A stretch of 64,000 bases of DNA, taken from positions 1,364,001-1,428,000 of the forward strand of contig NZ_JQCR01000003.1 in assembly GCF_000757885.1 (NCBI RefSeq), read 5' to 3'. The stretch is from Paenibacillus wynnii (GTDB lineage Bacteria; Bacillota; Bacilli; Paenibacillales; Paenibacillaceae). The notes beneath the pieces were generated by a model. It was not told the origin of the DNA. It did no database searches and saw nothing but the letters and a program-made list of their open reading frames with translations. The translations under genes and the position numbers were made by a program. This document shows positions 43,952 through 53,354 of this stretch, piece after piece (position 1 is the stretch's first letter; every line of letters starts with the position of its first letter).

Positions 43952-44920
43952 TTATAGCTTTAGGGTCGAACGCCTTGCAATCAGCAATCGCTGAAGGAGA
44001 ATAAAGAAGAATAGCAGCAATCCGATAACGATTTTGGTCCACCACGAACTCAGTGTTCCTTCAAAACTGATGATGGTCTGTATAATCCCCTGAATCATAA
44101 CTCCGAAAAAGGTTCCGATGACATACCCTACTCCTCCGGTCAACAACGTCCCTCCGATAACTACTGCGGCGATGGTATCCAGCTCCAGACCCACTGCGTG
44201 TAGTCCATAACCTGACAGCATATAGAAGGTAAAAACTACACCGGCGAGCGCTGAACAGAAACCGCTGAGCGTATAGACCAGAATTTTCGTTCTTGCTACA
44301 GGAAGACCCATGAGTAGCGCGGATTGCTCACTTCCACCCAAAGCGTACACATTGCGCCCAAAGCGCGTGTAATGTGCAATATAAATGGCTGCCGCGATAA
44401 CAACGAGGGCAATGATAACACTAATGGATACAAAGCTTCCTCCAGGCAAGTGGATTTTGGTCTGGGCGACACTTGTGTAAAAAGCGTTATCAATAGTTAT
44501 GGTATCAATACTAATTACATAACAAAGCCCTCTGGCTAGGAACATACCCGCTAACGTGACGATAAACGGCTGGATTTTGAAATAGTGTATAATCGCACCC
44601 ATCCCATATCCAAAAACAGCACCCATAACAAGTACCAGCGGAATAACCACAACGGGTGGCCACCCCTGCTGTTGAACAAGGCTTGCAGAGACCATTGTAG
44701 TCAGGGCTATAATGGATCCCACGGATAGATCAATGCCGCCAGAGAGGATAACGAAGGACATGCCGACAGCAGTAATTAGTAGAAAAGCGTTATCGATAAG
44801 CAGATTCATCAGCACCTGCAGGGAGAAAAATCCGGTGTAACGGAAAGATCCCGCTGCAAACATGACGACGAACAAGCCGAACGTAACCAGTATGGGAATG
44901 AATTTGCGGTTAAGGGACAT
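43952..44920 (-). CDS. Sugar ABC transporter permease (YjfF-like)
   Basis: A 322-residue BPD_transp_2 permease with about eight to ten membrane segments. AVGMSFVILSGGIDLSVGSI is the family signature, and LAGMFLARGLCYVISID and VVIGGTLLTGGVGYVIGTFF are further conserved parts. It is closest in pattern to YjfF of the galactofuranose importer. The ATG at 44920 follows GGAGG and lies within the end of the other permease gene, indicating coupling. Confidence 0.85.
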   Translation of the reverse strand: MSLNRKFIPILVTFGLFVVMFAAGSFRYTGFFSLQVLMNLLIDNAFLLITAVGMSFVILSGGIDLSVGSIIALTTMVSASLVQQQGWPPVVVIPLVLVMGAVFGYGMGAIIHYFKIQPFIVTLAGMFLARGLCYVISIDTITIDNAFYTSVAQTKIHLPGGSFVSISVIIALVVIAAAIYIAHYTRFGRNVYALGGSEQSALLMGLPVARTKILVYTLSGFCSALAGVVFTFYMLSGYGLHAVGLELDTIAAVVIGGTLLTGGVGYVIGTFFGVMIQGIIQTIISFEGTLSSWWTKIVIGLLLFFFILLQRLLIARRSTLKL

Positions 44921-45950
44921 GACGGACAACCTCCTTCTCTCCGGGATAATTCCGGGTCTTCCAACGGGTCATAATTGTGCTGCGGAATGTCTCCGATTGG
45001 ATCAGACATACAGCCAGTACAACTACCGACTTCACAACGAGCGTAATCTCAGGCGGTACGCCAATCATGTAGATCGTAGTCGTCAACGTTTGAATGATAA
45101 GAGCTCCAATCACAGTACCCATCAGATAAAAGCGCCCGCCGTTCAAGGAGGTGCCACCGATGACCACCGCAAGGATGGCATCCAGCTCATACCATAGACC
45201 GGCGTTATTGCCATCGGCGCTAGATACATTGGAGCTCAGCAGCAGTCCGGCAATACCTGCACATAATCCGCAGAATATATAGACAGACATAATGACCATA
45301 TTGGATCGTATCCCTGCCAGCCGACTGGCAGTAGGGTTGCTTCCAACCGATTCAATGAATAAGCCAAGAGCAGTCTTTCGTGTCAGCAGCAGCGCAACAA
45401 TCAGCATTGCAGCCACGATGAAAATCGAAAAGGGCAATGTCGCAAGTGATCCTGCTCCAATATATTCATAGGTTGAACTATCCACAGTAATAATCTGCCC
45501 ACTAGTCACAAGCTGAGCGATTCCCCGTCCCGCCACCATCAGGATCAGGGTAGCAATAATAGGTTGAATGCCCGCTCCAGCAACCAAGAATCCGTTCCAA
45601 AGTCCGAGCACCAACGACAAGGCTAGTGAGGACAGGATCGCTGTCATAACCAGACCCAGTGAGCTCTGATCCGAACCTTTACTGATTGACAGGCAAGCGA
45701 TCGCACCGGAAATAGCCACGATGGAGCCGACGGATAAATCTATTCCTTTTGTAGCAATGACCAGTGTCATCCCTATAGCTACCAGAACTAAAGGTGCTCC
45801 AAAGTTCAAGATATCGATTAGACTTCCATATAGATGGCCGTCTCTCAGAACAATGGAAAAGAAATCCGGTGAATAGAGTAAGTTAAAGAGCAGCAGTGCT
45901 CCAAGTACGCACAAGGGCCAAAAAAGATAATGTCTCATCATTCGATTCAT
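44910..45950 (-). CDS. Sugar ABC transporter permease (YtfT-like)
   Basis: A 346-residue BPD_transp_2 permease. AIGMTLVIATKGIDLSVGSI, NGFLVAGAGIQPIIATLILM and AVVIGGTSLNGGRFYLMGTV identify the family. It forms the heterodimeric channel with the next permease. GGGAGG precedes its ATG, and only 6 bp separate it from the ATPase stop. Confidence 0.87.
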   Translation of the reverse strand: MNRMMRHYLFWPLCVLGALLLFNLLYSPDFFSIVLRDGHLYGSLIDILNFGAPLVLVAIGMTLVIATKGIDLSVGSIVAISGAIACLSISKGSDQSSLGLVMTAILSSLALSLVLGLWNGFLVAGAGIQPIIATLILMVAGRGIAQLVTSGQIITVDSSTYEYIGAGSLATLPFSIFIVAAMLIVALLLTRKTALGLFIESVGSNPTASRLAGIRSNMVIMSVYIFCGLCAGIAGLLLSSNVSSADGNNAGLWYELDAILAVVIGGTSLNGGRFYLMGTVIGALIIQTLTTTIYMIGVPPEITLVVKSVVVLAVCLIQSETFRSTIMTRWKTRNYPGEKEVVRHVP

Positions 45951-45956
45951 TTAAGT

Positions 45957-47468
45957 TCAACCTCCCGCTATCGCCTGCATGATTTCATGCGGGTTCATTT
46001 CTTCACCTGATATTTCCTTCACCATGTTCCGGTCACGCAGTACGGCGATTCGGTCGCTGACGCGCAGCACTTCTTCTAGCTCGGAAGAGATAAAGAGGAA
46101 GGACATTCCTTGGCGGGAAAGCGACAGTACCAGCTTTTGAATTTCTGCCTTTGCTCCAACGTCAATACCGCGCGTGGGTTCGTCCAGGATCAGCAGTCTG
46201 GGCTCCGTGAGCAGCCAACGGGCGAGCAGAACCTTCTGCTGGTTGCCTCCGCTCAAGTTTTTGATTAAATGCTCTGGATTAGGCGGATTGATATTCATTA
46301 ATTGGATATACTCATCGGCCAATTCATCCTGACGTTTTCGGGAGATGGTTCTGAACCAGCCCCGTGACGCCTGAAGAGCAAGAATTATATTCTCTCTGAC
46401 CGTCAAGTCGTCAATAATCCCTTCAGCCTTCCGATTCTCGGAGCAAAAGGCAATTTTTCGCTTAATGGCGTCTCTCGGTGAATGAATTCCTCCCTCTATC
46501 CCCGGGCTCGTGATTCCGCCTTGATCGGGCTTATCTGCACCAAAGAACAAACGGGCAACCTCTGTTCGTCCTGAGCCGAGCAGACCTGCCAAGCCGACCA
46601 CCTCTCCTTTGTGAAGAGTCAAGTCAAAGGGTTCGATAGAGCCCTTACGCCCGAGACCGGATGCGGTAAGCAATACTTCTCCAGAGGAGTCTTTATACTC
46701 CTGAGACAGTTGCGGCAGTTCTTCTAATAGATTCAGCTCTTTACCGATCATTTTGAGCACAAGGTCAATGCGGCTTAACTCGTTCACCTTATATTCACCG
46801 ACAAATTCTCCGTTTCGAAGAATAGTGATCCGGTCAGAACTTTCATATACCTGGTCTAGAAAATGCGTAACGAATAGAATCGCCAGACCATCGCTTTTCA
46901 GCTTCCGCATAATCCCGAATAACTGCTGCACTTCATTTCGATCAAGACTGGAAGTCGGTTCATCGAGGATCAGCACTTTTGCAGAAATATTAAGCGCCCG
47001 AGCGATAGCTACAAGCTGCTGGATCGCTACCGAATAGTAATGAAGCGGCTGGGTAACGTCTATGTCCAGGTTAAGTCGCTCCTTCAACAAAACGGCAGCA
47101 TTCCGGTTCATTTCCTTCCATAAAATCCGTCCAAACTTCCTCGGCTCCCTGCCAATAAAAATATTCTCCGCAACCGTCAGATTGGGGCACAGGTTCACTT
47201 CCTGGTATACGGTGCTTATGCCGGCCGCCTGAGATTCCTGGGGACTAGTAACTGAGATGGGCTTGCCCTCCATATCAACGGTACCTTCATCAATGGAGTA
47301 CACTCCGGTGAGAACCTTAATTAGGGTTGATTTGCCCGCTCCGTTCTCGCCCATCAGAGCATGAACCTCACCCGGGAATAGGCGAAAGTCTACATTCGAT
47401 AATGCCTTAACACCTGGAAATCGCTTATGAATCCCCCTCATCTGAAGAATCGGGTCTTGATCGCTCAC
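45957..47468 (-). CDS. Sugar ABC transporter ATP-binding protein, two-domain (YtfR-like)
   Basis: A 503-residue CUT2 ATPase with two tandem domains. The first has GENGAGKST, a VAIQQLVAIARAL signature region and LILDEPTSSLD; the second has GLLGSGRTEVARLFFG as a degenerate Walker A, LSGGNQQKVLLARWL and LILDEPTRGIDVGAK. This asymmetry is typical of RbsA/MglA/YtfR. The start is GTG at 47468 after AAAGGAG. It lies downstream of the binding-protein gene. Confidence 0.9.
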   Translation of the reverse strand: MSDQDPILQMRGIHKRFPGVKALSNVDFRLFPGEVHALMGENGAGKSTLIKVLTGVYSIDEGTVDMEGKPISVTSPQESQAAGISTVYQEVNLCPNLTVAENIFIGREPRKFGRILWKEMNRNAAVLLKERLNLDIDVTQPLHYYSVAIQQLVAIARALNISAKVLILDEPTSSLDRNEVQQLFGIMRKLKSDGLAILFVTHFLDQVYESSDRITILRNGEFVGEYKVNELSRIDLVLKMIGKELNLLEELPQLSQEYKDSSGEVLLTASGLGRKGSIEPFDLTLHKGEVVGLAGLLGSGRTEVARLFFGADKPDQGGITSPGIEGGIHSPRDAIKRKIAFCSENRKAEGIIDDLTVRENIILALQASRGWFRTISRKRQDELADEYIQLMNINPPNPEHLIKNLSGGNQQKVLLARWLLTEPRLLILDEPTRGIDVGAKAEIQKLVLSLSRQGMSFLFISSELEEVLRVSDRIAVLRDRNMVKEISGEEMNPHEIMQAIAGG

Positions 47469-47490
47469 TGTTCCCCACTCCTTTTTGGAG

Positions 47491-47537
47491 CGAAAAAGCC
47501 ACTCCGGTGGCGATAAATTAGCCGGATGGAGTGACTT
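47491..47537 (-). terminator. Intercistronic hairpin between binding protein and ATPase genes
   Basis: GTCACTCCATCCGG pairs with CCGGAGTGGC across a 14-base loop on the minus strand, followed by TTTTTCG. It is placed as a partial terminator that would favour binding-protein expression. Confidence 0.65.
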
Positions 47538-47566
47538 TCTCACTGTTCTATCGTTATAGGTGTCTA

Positions 47567-48625
47567 TTAATATTGACGGCTCGCGAGTACTTCCTTCGCT
47601 TGCTCGGAGGTGAATGTGGATTCAATAGTAACGATCCGAGGTTCAAGAGTTTTACCATCTACGATGCTCTGTGCGGCTTCCATTAATTGAGGTCCCAGCA
47701 ATGGGTTACACTCTACGATGAAGTTGATTTTACCTTCGCTTGCAGCCTGCATACCGTCCTTGACTGCATCCACCGAAATGATTTTGATATCAACACCCGG
47801 TTTAAGGCCTGCAGCTTCAATCGCTTGAATAGCACCAAGGGCCATGTCATCGTTATGGGCATACAGTACATCTATGTTCTTGTTGGATTTAAGGAAGGCC
47901 TGCATAACTTCTTTTCCTTTGGCACGTGTGAAGTCACCGGTCTGGGAGGCTACCACCTTCAGATGCGGATTGCTGGCGATTACTTCAGCGAAGCCGGATT
48001 TACGGTCATTAGCAGGTGCGGATCCTGTAGTTCCCTGAAGTTCAACAATATTTACATCTTCCGCCGCATCCTTGTATTGGTCACTCAGCCATTGACCCGC
48101 TTTACGTCCCTCTTCCACAAAGTCAGAACCGATAAAGGTTACATATAACGACTTATCCTTGGAATCTACTGCACGGTCGGTCAACACGACTGGGATTCCT
48201 GCATCTTTTGCTTCTTTAAGTACGGTATCCCATCCAGATTCAACCACTGGGGAAAAAGCGATCACGTCTACCTTTTGCTGGATGAAAGAACGAAGGGCTT
48301 TGATTTGATTCTCCTGCTTCTGCTGTGCATCTGAGAATTTCAGATCATAACCTGCCTCTTTTGCAGATTCCTGAATGGATTTCGTATTGGCACTGCGCCA
48401 GCCGCTCTCCGCACCCACCTGAGAGAATCCCAACACTAGAGGTTTGCCTGCTTCTTTATCGTTGCCAGTTGTATCCGTCTCTGCTGCTGCCGTAGCTTCA
48501 GCTTTGTTATTTCCCGAACCGGCAGCTGCATTGCCGTTGTTGCCATTACCGTTCCCACAGGCTGAGATCATAATCATCATCAACGATAGTGTAAGGGCTG
48601 CGCCTACTTTACCTATTTTTTTCAT
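47567..48625 (-). CDS. Sugar ABC transporter substrate-binding lipoprotein (YtfQ-like)
   Basis: A 352-residue Peripla_BP_4 protein. MKKIGKVGAALTLSLMMIMI then SACGNG is the lipoprotein signal, followed by a Gly/Asn/Ala-rich tether. VLGFSQVGAESGWRSANTKS, FIQQKVDVIAFSPVVESGWD, VLTDRAVDSKDKSLYVTFIG and VLYAHNDDMALGAIQAIEAA resemble galactofuranose-binding YtfQ. It is the first gene of the transporter operon. ATG at 48625 after GGGGGAG was chosen. It is divergent from a kinase/regulator operon likely to control it. Confidence 0.88.
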   Translation of the reverse strand: MKKIGKVGAALTLSLMMIMISACGNGNGNNGNAAAGSGNNKAEATAAAETDTTGNDKEAGKPLVLGFSQVGAESGWRSANTKSIQESAKEAGYDLKFSDAQQKQENQIKALRSFIQQKVDVIAFSPVVESGWDTVLKEAKDAGIPVVLTDRAVDSKDKSLYVTFIGSDFVEEGRKAGQWLSDQYKDAAEDVNIVELQGTTGSAPANDRKSGFAEVIASNPHLKVVASQTGDFTRAKGKEVMQAFLKSNKNIDVLYAHNDDMALGAIQAIEAAGLKPGVDIKIISVDAVKDGMQAASEGKINFIVECNPLLGPQLMEAAQSIVDGKTLEPRIVTIESTFTSEQAKEVLASRQY

Positions 48626-48676
48626 GTATTGTTTCTCCCCCTTCAAGATCACCAGTCATTTGGTGTTGGCCTCATT

Positions 48677-48690
48677 ATAAACCGCTTACA
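48677..48690 (-). promoter_or_regulatory. Candidate cre (CcpA) site before the transporter operon
   Basis: On the minus strand TGTAAGCGGTTTAT fits TGWAANCGNTNNCA except at the last two bases. It lies about 50 bp before the binding-protein start. Confidence 0.4.
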
Positions 48691-48886
48691 AAACCCGTTT
48701 ATACGGCCCTATTTGGGTATAGTTTTCATTTTTTTGTGCAAAGGGAAGAACTGAACTTATTAAGGTGTAGTTTTTTATTCAAAAGTTGTATTTTATGATT
48801 ACGCTTTCTTTTAAGCCTCTCTTTTCCACTATTTTGAGTTATGATGGATAAGTAAAACCTGATTAACCCATGAGGGGACCGATTCT

Positions 48887-50689
48887 ATGAGATTGACACG
48901 CTGGATCTCCTCCAGCCTGCGGGCGAAGCTGCTGACCATGTTCATTATCCTTACCTCTATTCCGCTCATCGCTGTGGGACTTGTATCTTACCAGAAGTCG
49001 TATCACTCGATTTCAGACCATAGCAAGGCGTCCAGTATGCTGGCGGCAGATTTGCTCGTTCGTAATATTGATTTTCTGTTCGATGATACAGAGCGGCTGC
49101 TGGAGTTAAGCAAGAACCCTGAAGTTATCCATTTTCTCTTCTCTCAATCGGAGACCTATAATGAAGCCAAAGAAATACTGCAAACCTTCGAGCTCTACCG
49201 GGAAACGTATAAATACGAGAATGTCCTTAACATCTCATTGATCAATCTCTACGGCAAAGGCATCAGCGAACGCAAGGGTGTCTTCCAACAGAGCCGCAAT
49301 CCGCTGCGAAACCCGCATTTTCAGGATTTAACCAATAACCCGGATCTTGTGCTCAAAATCCCGCCATCAGGGGCTTCTGATTATGACCGACTGGACGGAT
49401 TCACTTATCCGGAACGAAACGTCATTTCCATTATGGCTGCGGTGAAGCAGCGAATTACGCACGAAGTCATTGGCTTCATCGTTATTGATCTGGACGATTC
49501 CTTTATAGAACAATTCTGCGACAAGGTAACGATTGGCAAGACGGGTTTCTTTTATATTTTAGATCAGAAGAATATACCGATTTTTGTACCCTCGATTAGC
49601 TCTAAAGACAGTGAACTCGTCCATCAGACGGATTTGCCGCAGTGGCAGAAATCGAATCGTGACAGCTTTGTTCTACCTACAGATAGCAAACCCAAGTTTG
49701 TCGTATATACGACCTCTCAGTCTACGGGTTGGAAAATCATCGGCATGGCACCTCTGCAAGAAATTGTGGCTGAAGCCAATCGAATCCGGCAGTTGATTAT
49801 CGTCAGTGTTATACTTAGCGCCATTTTTGCACTTACCCTCTATTTCTTCCTTACGCAGCGAATCACTCGGCCCATGCAGTTGCTGCAGAACAAGATGCGT
49901 CTAGCGGCAAGCGGATATCTGGAGGCTAAGGTGAAGCCTACGGGTCAGGATGAAATTGCAGATCTCGGCAAGAGCTTTAACATCATGCTAGAGAAGATTA
50001 AGATGCTGCTTGAAAAGAGTATCCGAGAGCAGGAACAGGTACAGAAAGCGGAACTGCGTACTCTACAGGCGCAAATCAACCCGCATTTTTTATACAACAC
50101 CCTCGATTCCATCATTTGGATGAGTGAAGCCGGGAAAAGTGACAGCGTAGTCAATATGGTAAAGGCATTATCCCGTTTCTTCCGGATCAGCTTGAACAAA
50201 GGCCGGGATTGGATTTCCATCAAAACCGAGCTGGAGCATGCGGAAAGTTACCTGGTCATTCAACAGATGCGATACCGGGATATCCTTGACTATGAAATGA
50301 GAGTGCCGCTGGAGCTTCAGGTCTACCCTATTTTGAAAATGACCCTCCAGCCGTTAATTGAGAATGCCATCTATCATGGGATTAAAAACAAGCGGGGAAA
50401 AGGTCTAATTACCATAGACGGCCATATAGAAGACAACAATGTAATCGTCCTAACCGTGACGGATAACGGAATTGGAATAAAGCCGCAGCAGCTTGAATTC
50501 CTTCGTGAGCATTTGAACACACCTATCGAAATCGATGCCGGTGCTAAGGAAGACAGTATGGAAGGCGGCTTCGGGCTGCAGAATGTTCATCAGCGGCTTC
50601 GCCTCTATTTCGGAGACGGATTCGGTGTTCATCTGGAGAGCACAGACGGAGAAGGTACGCAAATTTCAATTCGGATACCTAAAAAGTAA
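48887..50689 (+). CDS. YesM-type sensor histidine kinase
   Basis: A 600-residue membrane kinase. TM1 is about residues 14-35, a Cache-like extracellular domain follows, TM2 is about 302-322 and HAMP about 323-375 (RITRPMQLLQNKMRLAASGY). The His_kinase domain has phospho-acceptor His400 in TLQAQINPHFLYNTLDSII, and the ATPase lobe has PLIENAIYHGIKN, VTDNGIGI and GGFGLQNVHQRL. It is the first gene of an operon with an AraC-type regulator and a binding lipoprotein, divergent from the sugar importer, so it probably senses sugar availability. Confidence 0.92.
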   Translation: MRLTRWISSSLRAKLLTMFIILTSIPLIAVGLVSYQKSYHSISDHSKASSMLAADLLVRNIDFLFDDTERLLELSKNPEVIHFLFSQSETYNEAKEILQTFELYRETYKYENVLNISLINLYGKGISERKGVFQQSRNPLRNPHFQDLTNNPDLVLKIPPSGASDYDRLDGFTYPERNVISIMAAVKQRITHEVIGFIVIDLDDSFIEQFCDKVTIGKTGFFYILDQKNIPIFVPSISSKDSELVHQTDLPQWQKSNRDSFVLPTDSKPKFVVYTTSQSTGWKIIGMAPLQEIVAEANRIRQLIIVSVILSAIFALTLYFFLTQRITRPMQLLQNKMRLAASGYLEAKVKPTGQDEIADLGKSFNIMLEKIKMLLEKSIREQEQVQKAELRTLQAQINPHFLYNTLDSIIWMSEAGKSDSVVNMVKALSRFFRISLNKGRDWISIKTELEHAESYLVIQQMRYRDILDYEMRVPLELQVYPILKMTLQPLIENAIYHGIKNKRGKGLITIDGHIEDNNVIVLTVTDNGIGIKPQQLEFLREHLNTPIEIDAGAKEDSMEGGFGLQNVHQRLRLYFGDGFGVHLESTDGEGTQISIRIPKK

Positions 50690-50701
50690 GGGGGTTAACC
50701 C

Positions 50702-52324
50702 ATGAAGAAAGTCATGCTCGTGGATGATGAAATTCTAATCCGTGAAAATATTCGTGCTTGTGTGGACTGGGAAAAAGAAGGCTTTATCTATTGCGGTGAC
50801 GCTTCAGACGGTGAGGTGGCCCTCCCTCTTATAGAGCAGTGGATGCCGGATATTCTAATTACAGATATCAAAATGCCTTTTATGAACGGGCTGGAGCTCA
50901 GCTCCATTGTCAGGCAGCAAATGCCGGATATCAAAATCATTATTTTAAGCGGACACGACGAATTTCATTACGCTCAATCTGCGCTGCGCCTTGGTGTGGA
51001 AGATTACTGCCTAAAGCCTGTCAGTTCAGCCGACCTGATCCAGCTTTTGCAGGGTGTCAGTGAGCGAATTGATCAAGAGCAGCGGGCTAAGAAGAAATTC
51101 TCCTATACTGGAGAGAAACTTCTCTCCGATCTATGCGGGGGGTTAATCAGTACAGCCCAAGCGATAGAAACTGCAAGCTGTATGAATCTTAATCTGTCTG
51201 CCAATTATTATTCGGTAGTAGTGTTTGACCTTCGGTTCCCTAATACAGCCCCAGTGGTGGAGGATAACCTATTGTTAACAAAAATAGACTCCTTGTTAAA
51301 TGACCAGTTGTCGCAGTTAGCGGACAGTTTTTCCTTCAAACGAAGCCGCACGGAGACCGTATGGATACTCAAAGGCAACCAAGTTGAAACACTCAGGGAA
51401 AAAGTGGTCCAATATGTCAACACCATTCATGATAGGATTGAACAGAATTTCCAGCTTGATATCCCGATCGGTATCGGAAATGTCCATGAACGCCTTCAGG
51501 GCATACATCCCTCATATCTTGAAGCCGAAGAAGGCAAGAATAGACAGCGTATTTCGGGCTTACACCGAACATTCTTGAGTGATGCTCCATTTGACGGAGT
51601 TGTGGACAGTGTACTCCTTGATCGCAACCAAATTATTGAATTTTTAAAAATAGGCTCCCCTTCGGAGGCACCTTCTTTTATAAGCGAATTTGCTGCGGGT
51701 CTGGTTCAGATGAATTGGAAAAGCTCCATGTACGGTTATTATTTGCTGAATGATCTGTCGATGGAGATGATTCGAACCGCCAAACAAAGCTTTCAAACGT
51801 CACAGGACCCTACTGAGCTAATCGAGGAACTTCAGCAGTCCATTAAGCACATTTCTGACTTTGAGGACTGCCTGAATTATTTGACATTCCTGCTCGACAA
51901 ACTGTGGAAATGGCGCTCCGAAGGCTCTGACAAATATGGCGATCTGATCAGCAAGGTCAAGCAATATATCTCCGAATCCTACAACGATGATCAGCTGTCC
52001 CTGCAAGATATCTCCAGACAAATCGGTGTGAGTCCAAGCCATATGAGCAAGGTATTTAGCCAGGTAACAGGCCAGACCATGACCGAATATCTCACGGGGA
52101 CCCGAATCCGTAAAGCGATGGAACTTCTAAAGACCACTCGCCACAAAACATTCGAGATTGCCTTTGAGGTAGGATACAACGATCAGCATTACTTCTCGAA
52201 TCAGTTCAAAAAAGTGACCGGCATGACTCCAATGGAATATCGCAAACAAGGAACTGCCGACGAGAAAGGCCTCATAGATCAGGATCGGCATGGGAGGAAG
52301 AATCATGAACGTCAAAAAGCGTAA
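50702..52324 (+). CDS. YesN-type response regulator with AraC DNA-binding domain
   Basis: A 540-residue regulator. The receiver domain has VMLVDDEILIREN, phospho-acceptor Asp55 in ILITDIKMPFMNG, and Lys in EDYCLKPVSSADL. A middle region of about 300 residues has no clear motif. The C-terminal AraC domain (about 425-525) carries LSLQDISRQIGVSPSHMSKV and TFEIAFEVGYNDQHYFSNQF. It likely activates the divergent importer genes. GGGGG lies seven bases before the ATG. Confidence 0.92.
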   Translation: MKKVMLVDDEILIRENIRACVDWEKEGFIYCGDASDGEVALPLIEQWMPDILITDIKMPFMNGLELSSIVRQQMPDIKIIILSGHDEFHYAQSALRLGVEDYCLKPVSSADLIQLLQGVSERIDQEQRAKKKFSYTGEKLLSDLCGGLISTAQAIETASCMNLNLSANYYSVVVFDLRFPNTAPVVEDNLLLTKIDSLLNDQLSQLADSFSFKRSRTETVWILKGNQVETLREKVVQYVNTIHDRIEQNFQLDIPIGIGNVHERLQGIHPSYLEAEEGKNRQRISGLHRTFLSDAPFDGVVDSVLLDRNQIIEFLKIGSPSEAPSFISEFAAGLVQMNWKSSMYGYYLLNDLSMEMIRTAKQSFQTSQDPTELIEELQQSIKHISDFEDCLNYLTFLLDKLWKWRSEGSDKYGDLISKVKQYISESYNDDQLSLQDISRQIGVSPSHMSKVFSQVTGQTMTEYLTGTRIRKAMELLKTTRHKTFEIAFEVGYNDQHYFSNQFKKVTGMTPMEYRKQGTADEKGLIDQDRHGRKNHERQKA

Positions 52325-53276
52325 CCGACTCTTCTGCTTACTGTTGACTGTTGGAATGCTGATCTCCGGCTGCCAATCGGCGCCTTCAGATGGTGACCAG
52401 AACCTAACGGCGCAGGATAGCAACGTGCAGAAGGCGTCCAGTCAGCAAAATGACCCCCCTCGTACTTACGGAATTATATATCCTATGGTGAACCCCACCT
52501 ATGAGGTTATTACACAGAATGCAGAAGAAGCAGCGAAAGACCATAATATTAAACTAATGGTGCAAGCTCCTGACGAAGCCAATCTGGAACAGCAGATTCG
52601 GATCATGGAAACCATGATCAAGCAAAAGCTGAATGGAATTGCCATAGATCCCGTAGATGCTAAAGCGCTCATTCCCGTGATCAATAAAGCGGTTGCCAGC
52701 GGCATCCCTGTGGTCTGTTTTGAATCTGACGCCCCCGGCAGCAACCGACTTAGCTTCATTGGAGCGGACAACTACGAAACAGGTGTAACCATGGGCAAAG
52801 CAGTAAGCCGGCTTTTAAAAGGTAGAGGTATGATCCTTGTGGAAGCCGGTATGTCCCAAATGTACGGACTCAGCCAAAGGCTGGACGGCCTTCTTCATTA
52901 TTTAGACACGGAGACAACCATTGATGTACTGGAGGTTCGCTTCAACGAGGGCAGTGAGACTCGGGCCACAACGGAGCTGGAAGAAATGATTGATGCCCAT
53001 CCTCACTTTAATGCTTTTATCGGCTTAGATTTCGTCTCCGGCTCAACCTCCACCCTAATCTGGAAAGCCAAGGGCTTGAAACGGTATGCGCTGACCCTGG
53101 GAATGACACCCACCGTAAAAGAAGCCCTGCGAAACGGCCAACTGACCTCTGTCATTTCACAGAACGAAGATCACTGGGGCGAAAGCATTATCTATACCTT
53201 GCTTCAGGCAAATACGGGAAAGAAAGTGCCGGAGTTTGTGGATTCGGGGATTACGGAGATAGGAGCGGGGTTATGA
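52305..53276 (+). CDS. Sugar-binding lipoprotein of the sensor operon
   Basis: A 323-residue Peripla_BP_4 protein with lipoprotein signal MNVKKRNRLFCLLLTVGMLI then SGCQSA. YGIIYPMVNPTYEVITQNAE, KLNGIAIDPVDAKALIPVIN, VVCFESDAPGSNRLSFIGAD and ITEIGAGL at the end are its main segments. The ATG at 52305 follows GGGAGG and lies inside the end of the regulator gene. It is much less like the two transporter binding proteins than they are like each other. By position it probably presents sugar to the YesM-type kinase, forming a three-component sensor. Confidence 0.85.
   Translation: MNVKKRNRLFCLLLTVGMLISGCQSAPSDGDQNLTAQDSNVQKASSQQNDPPRTYGIIYPMVNPTYEVITQNAEEAAKDHNIKLMVQAPDEANLEQQIRIMETMIKQKLNGIAIDPVDAKALIPVINKAVASGIPVVCFESDAPGSNRLSFIGADNYETGVTMGKAVSRLLKGRGMILVEAGMSQMYGLSQRLDGLLHYLDTETTIDVLEVRFNEGSETRATTELEEMIDAHPHFNAFIGLDFVSGSTSTLIWKAKGLKRYALTLGMTPTVKEALRNGQLTSVISQNEDHWGESIIYTLLQANTGKKVPEFVDSGITEIGAGL
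53247..53268. repeat. 22-bp direct repeat, left copy
   Basis: GGGATT, then A, then CGGAGATAGGAGCGG, at the 3' end of the sensor lipoprotein gene. The copy at 55858-55879 differs only at the seventh base. Confidence 0.8.
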
Positions 53277-53290
53277 TGGTAAGTGCAGAA

Positions 53291-53313
53291 GAAAAAGCGC
53301 CTCATAGGCGCTC
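53291..53313 (-). terminator. Terminator after the FIMAH-type protein gene
   Basis: AGCGCCT (53296-53302) pairs with AGGCGCT (53306-53312), followed on the minus strand by TTTTTCTTC. The plus-strand side has a weaker GATCTTTT tract and may also stop the sensor operon. Confidence 0.75.
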
Positions 53314-53354
53314 GATCTTTTGACTTTGACTCTTAACATTTGAAGCCAATTGCA

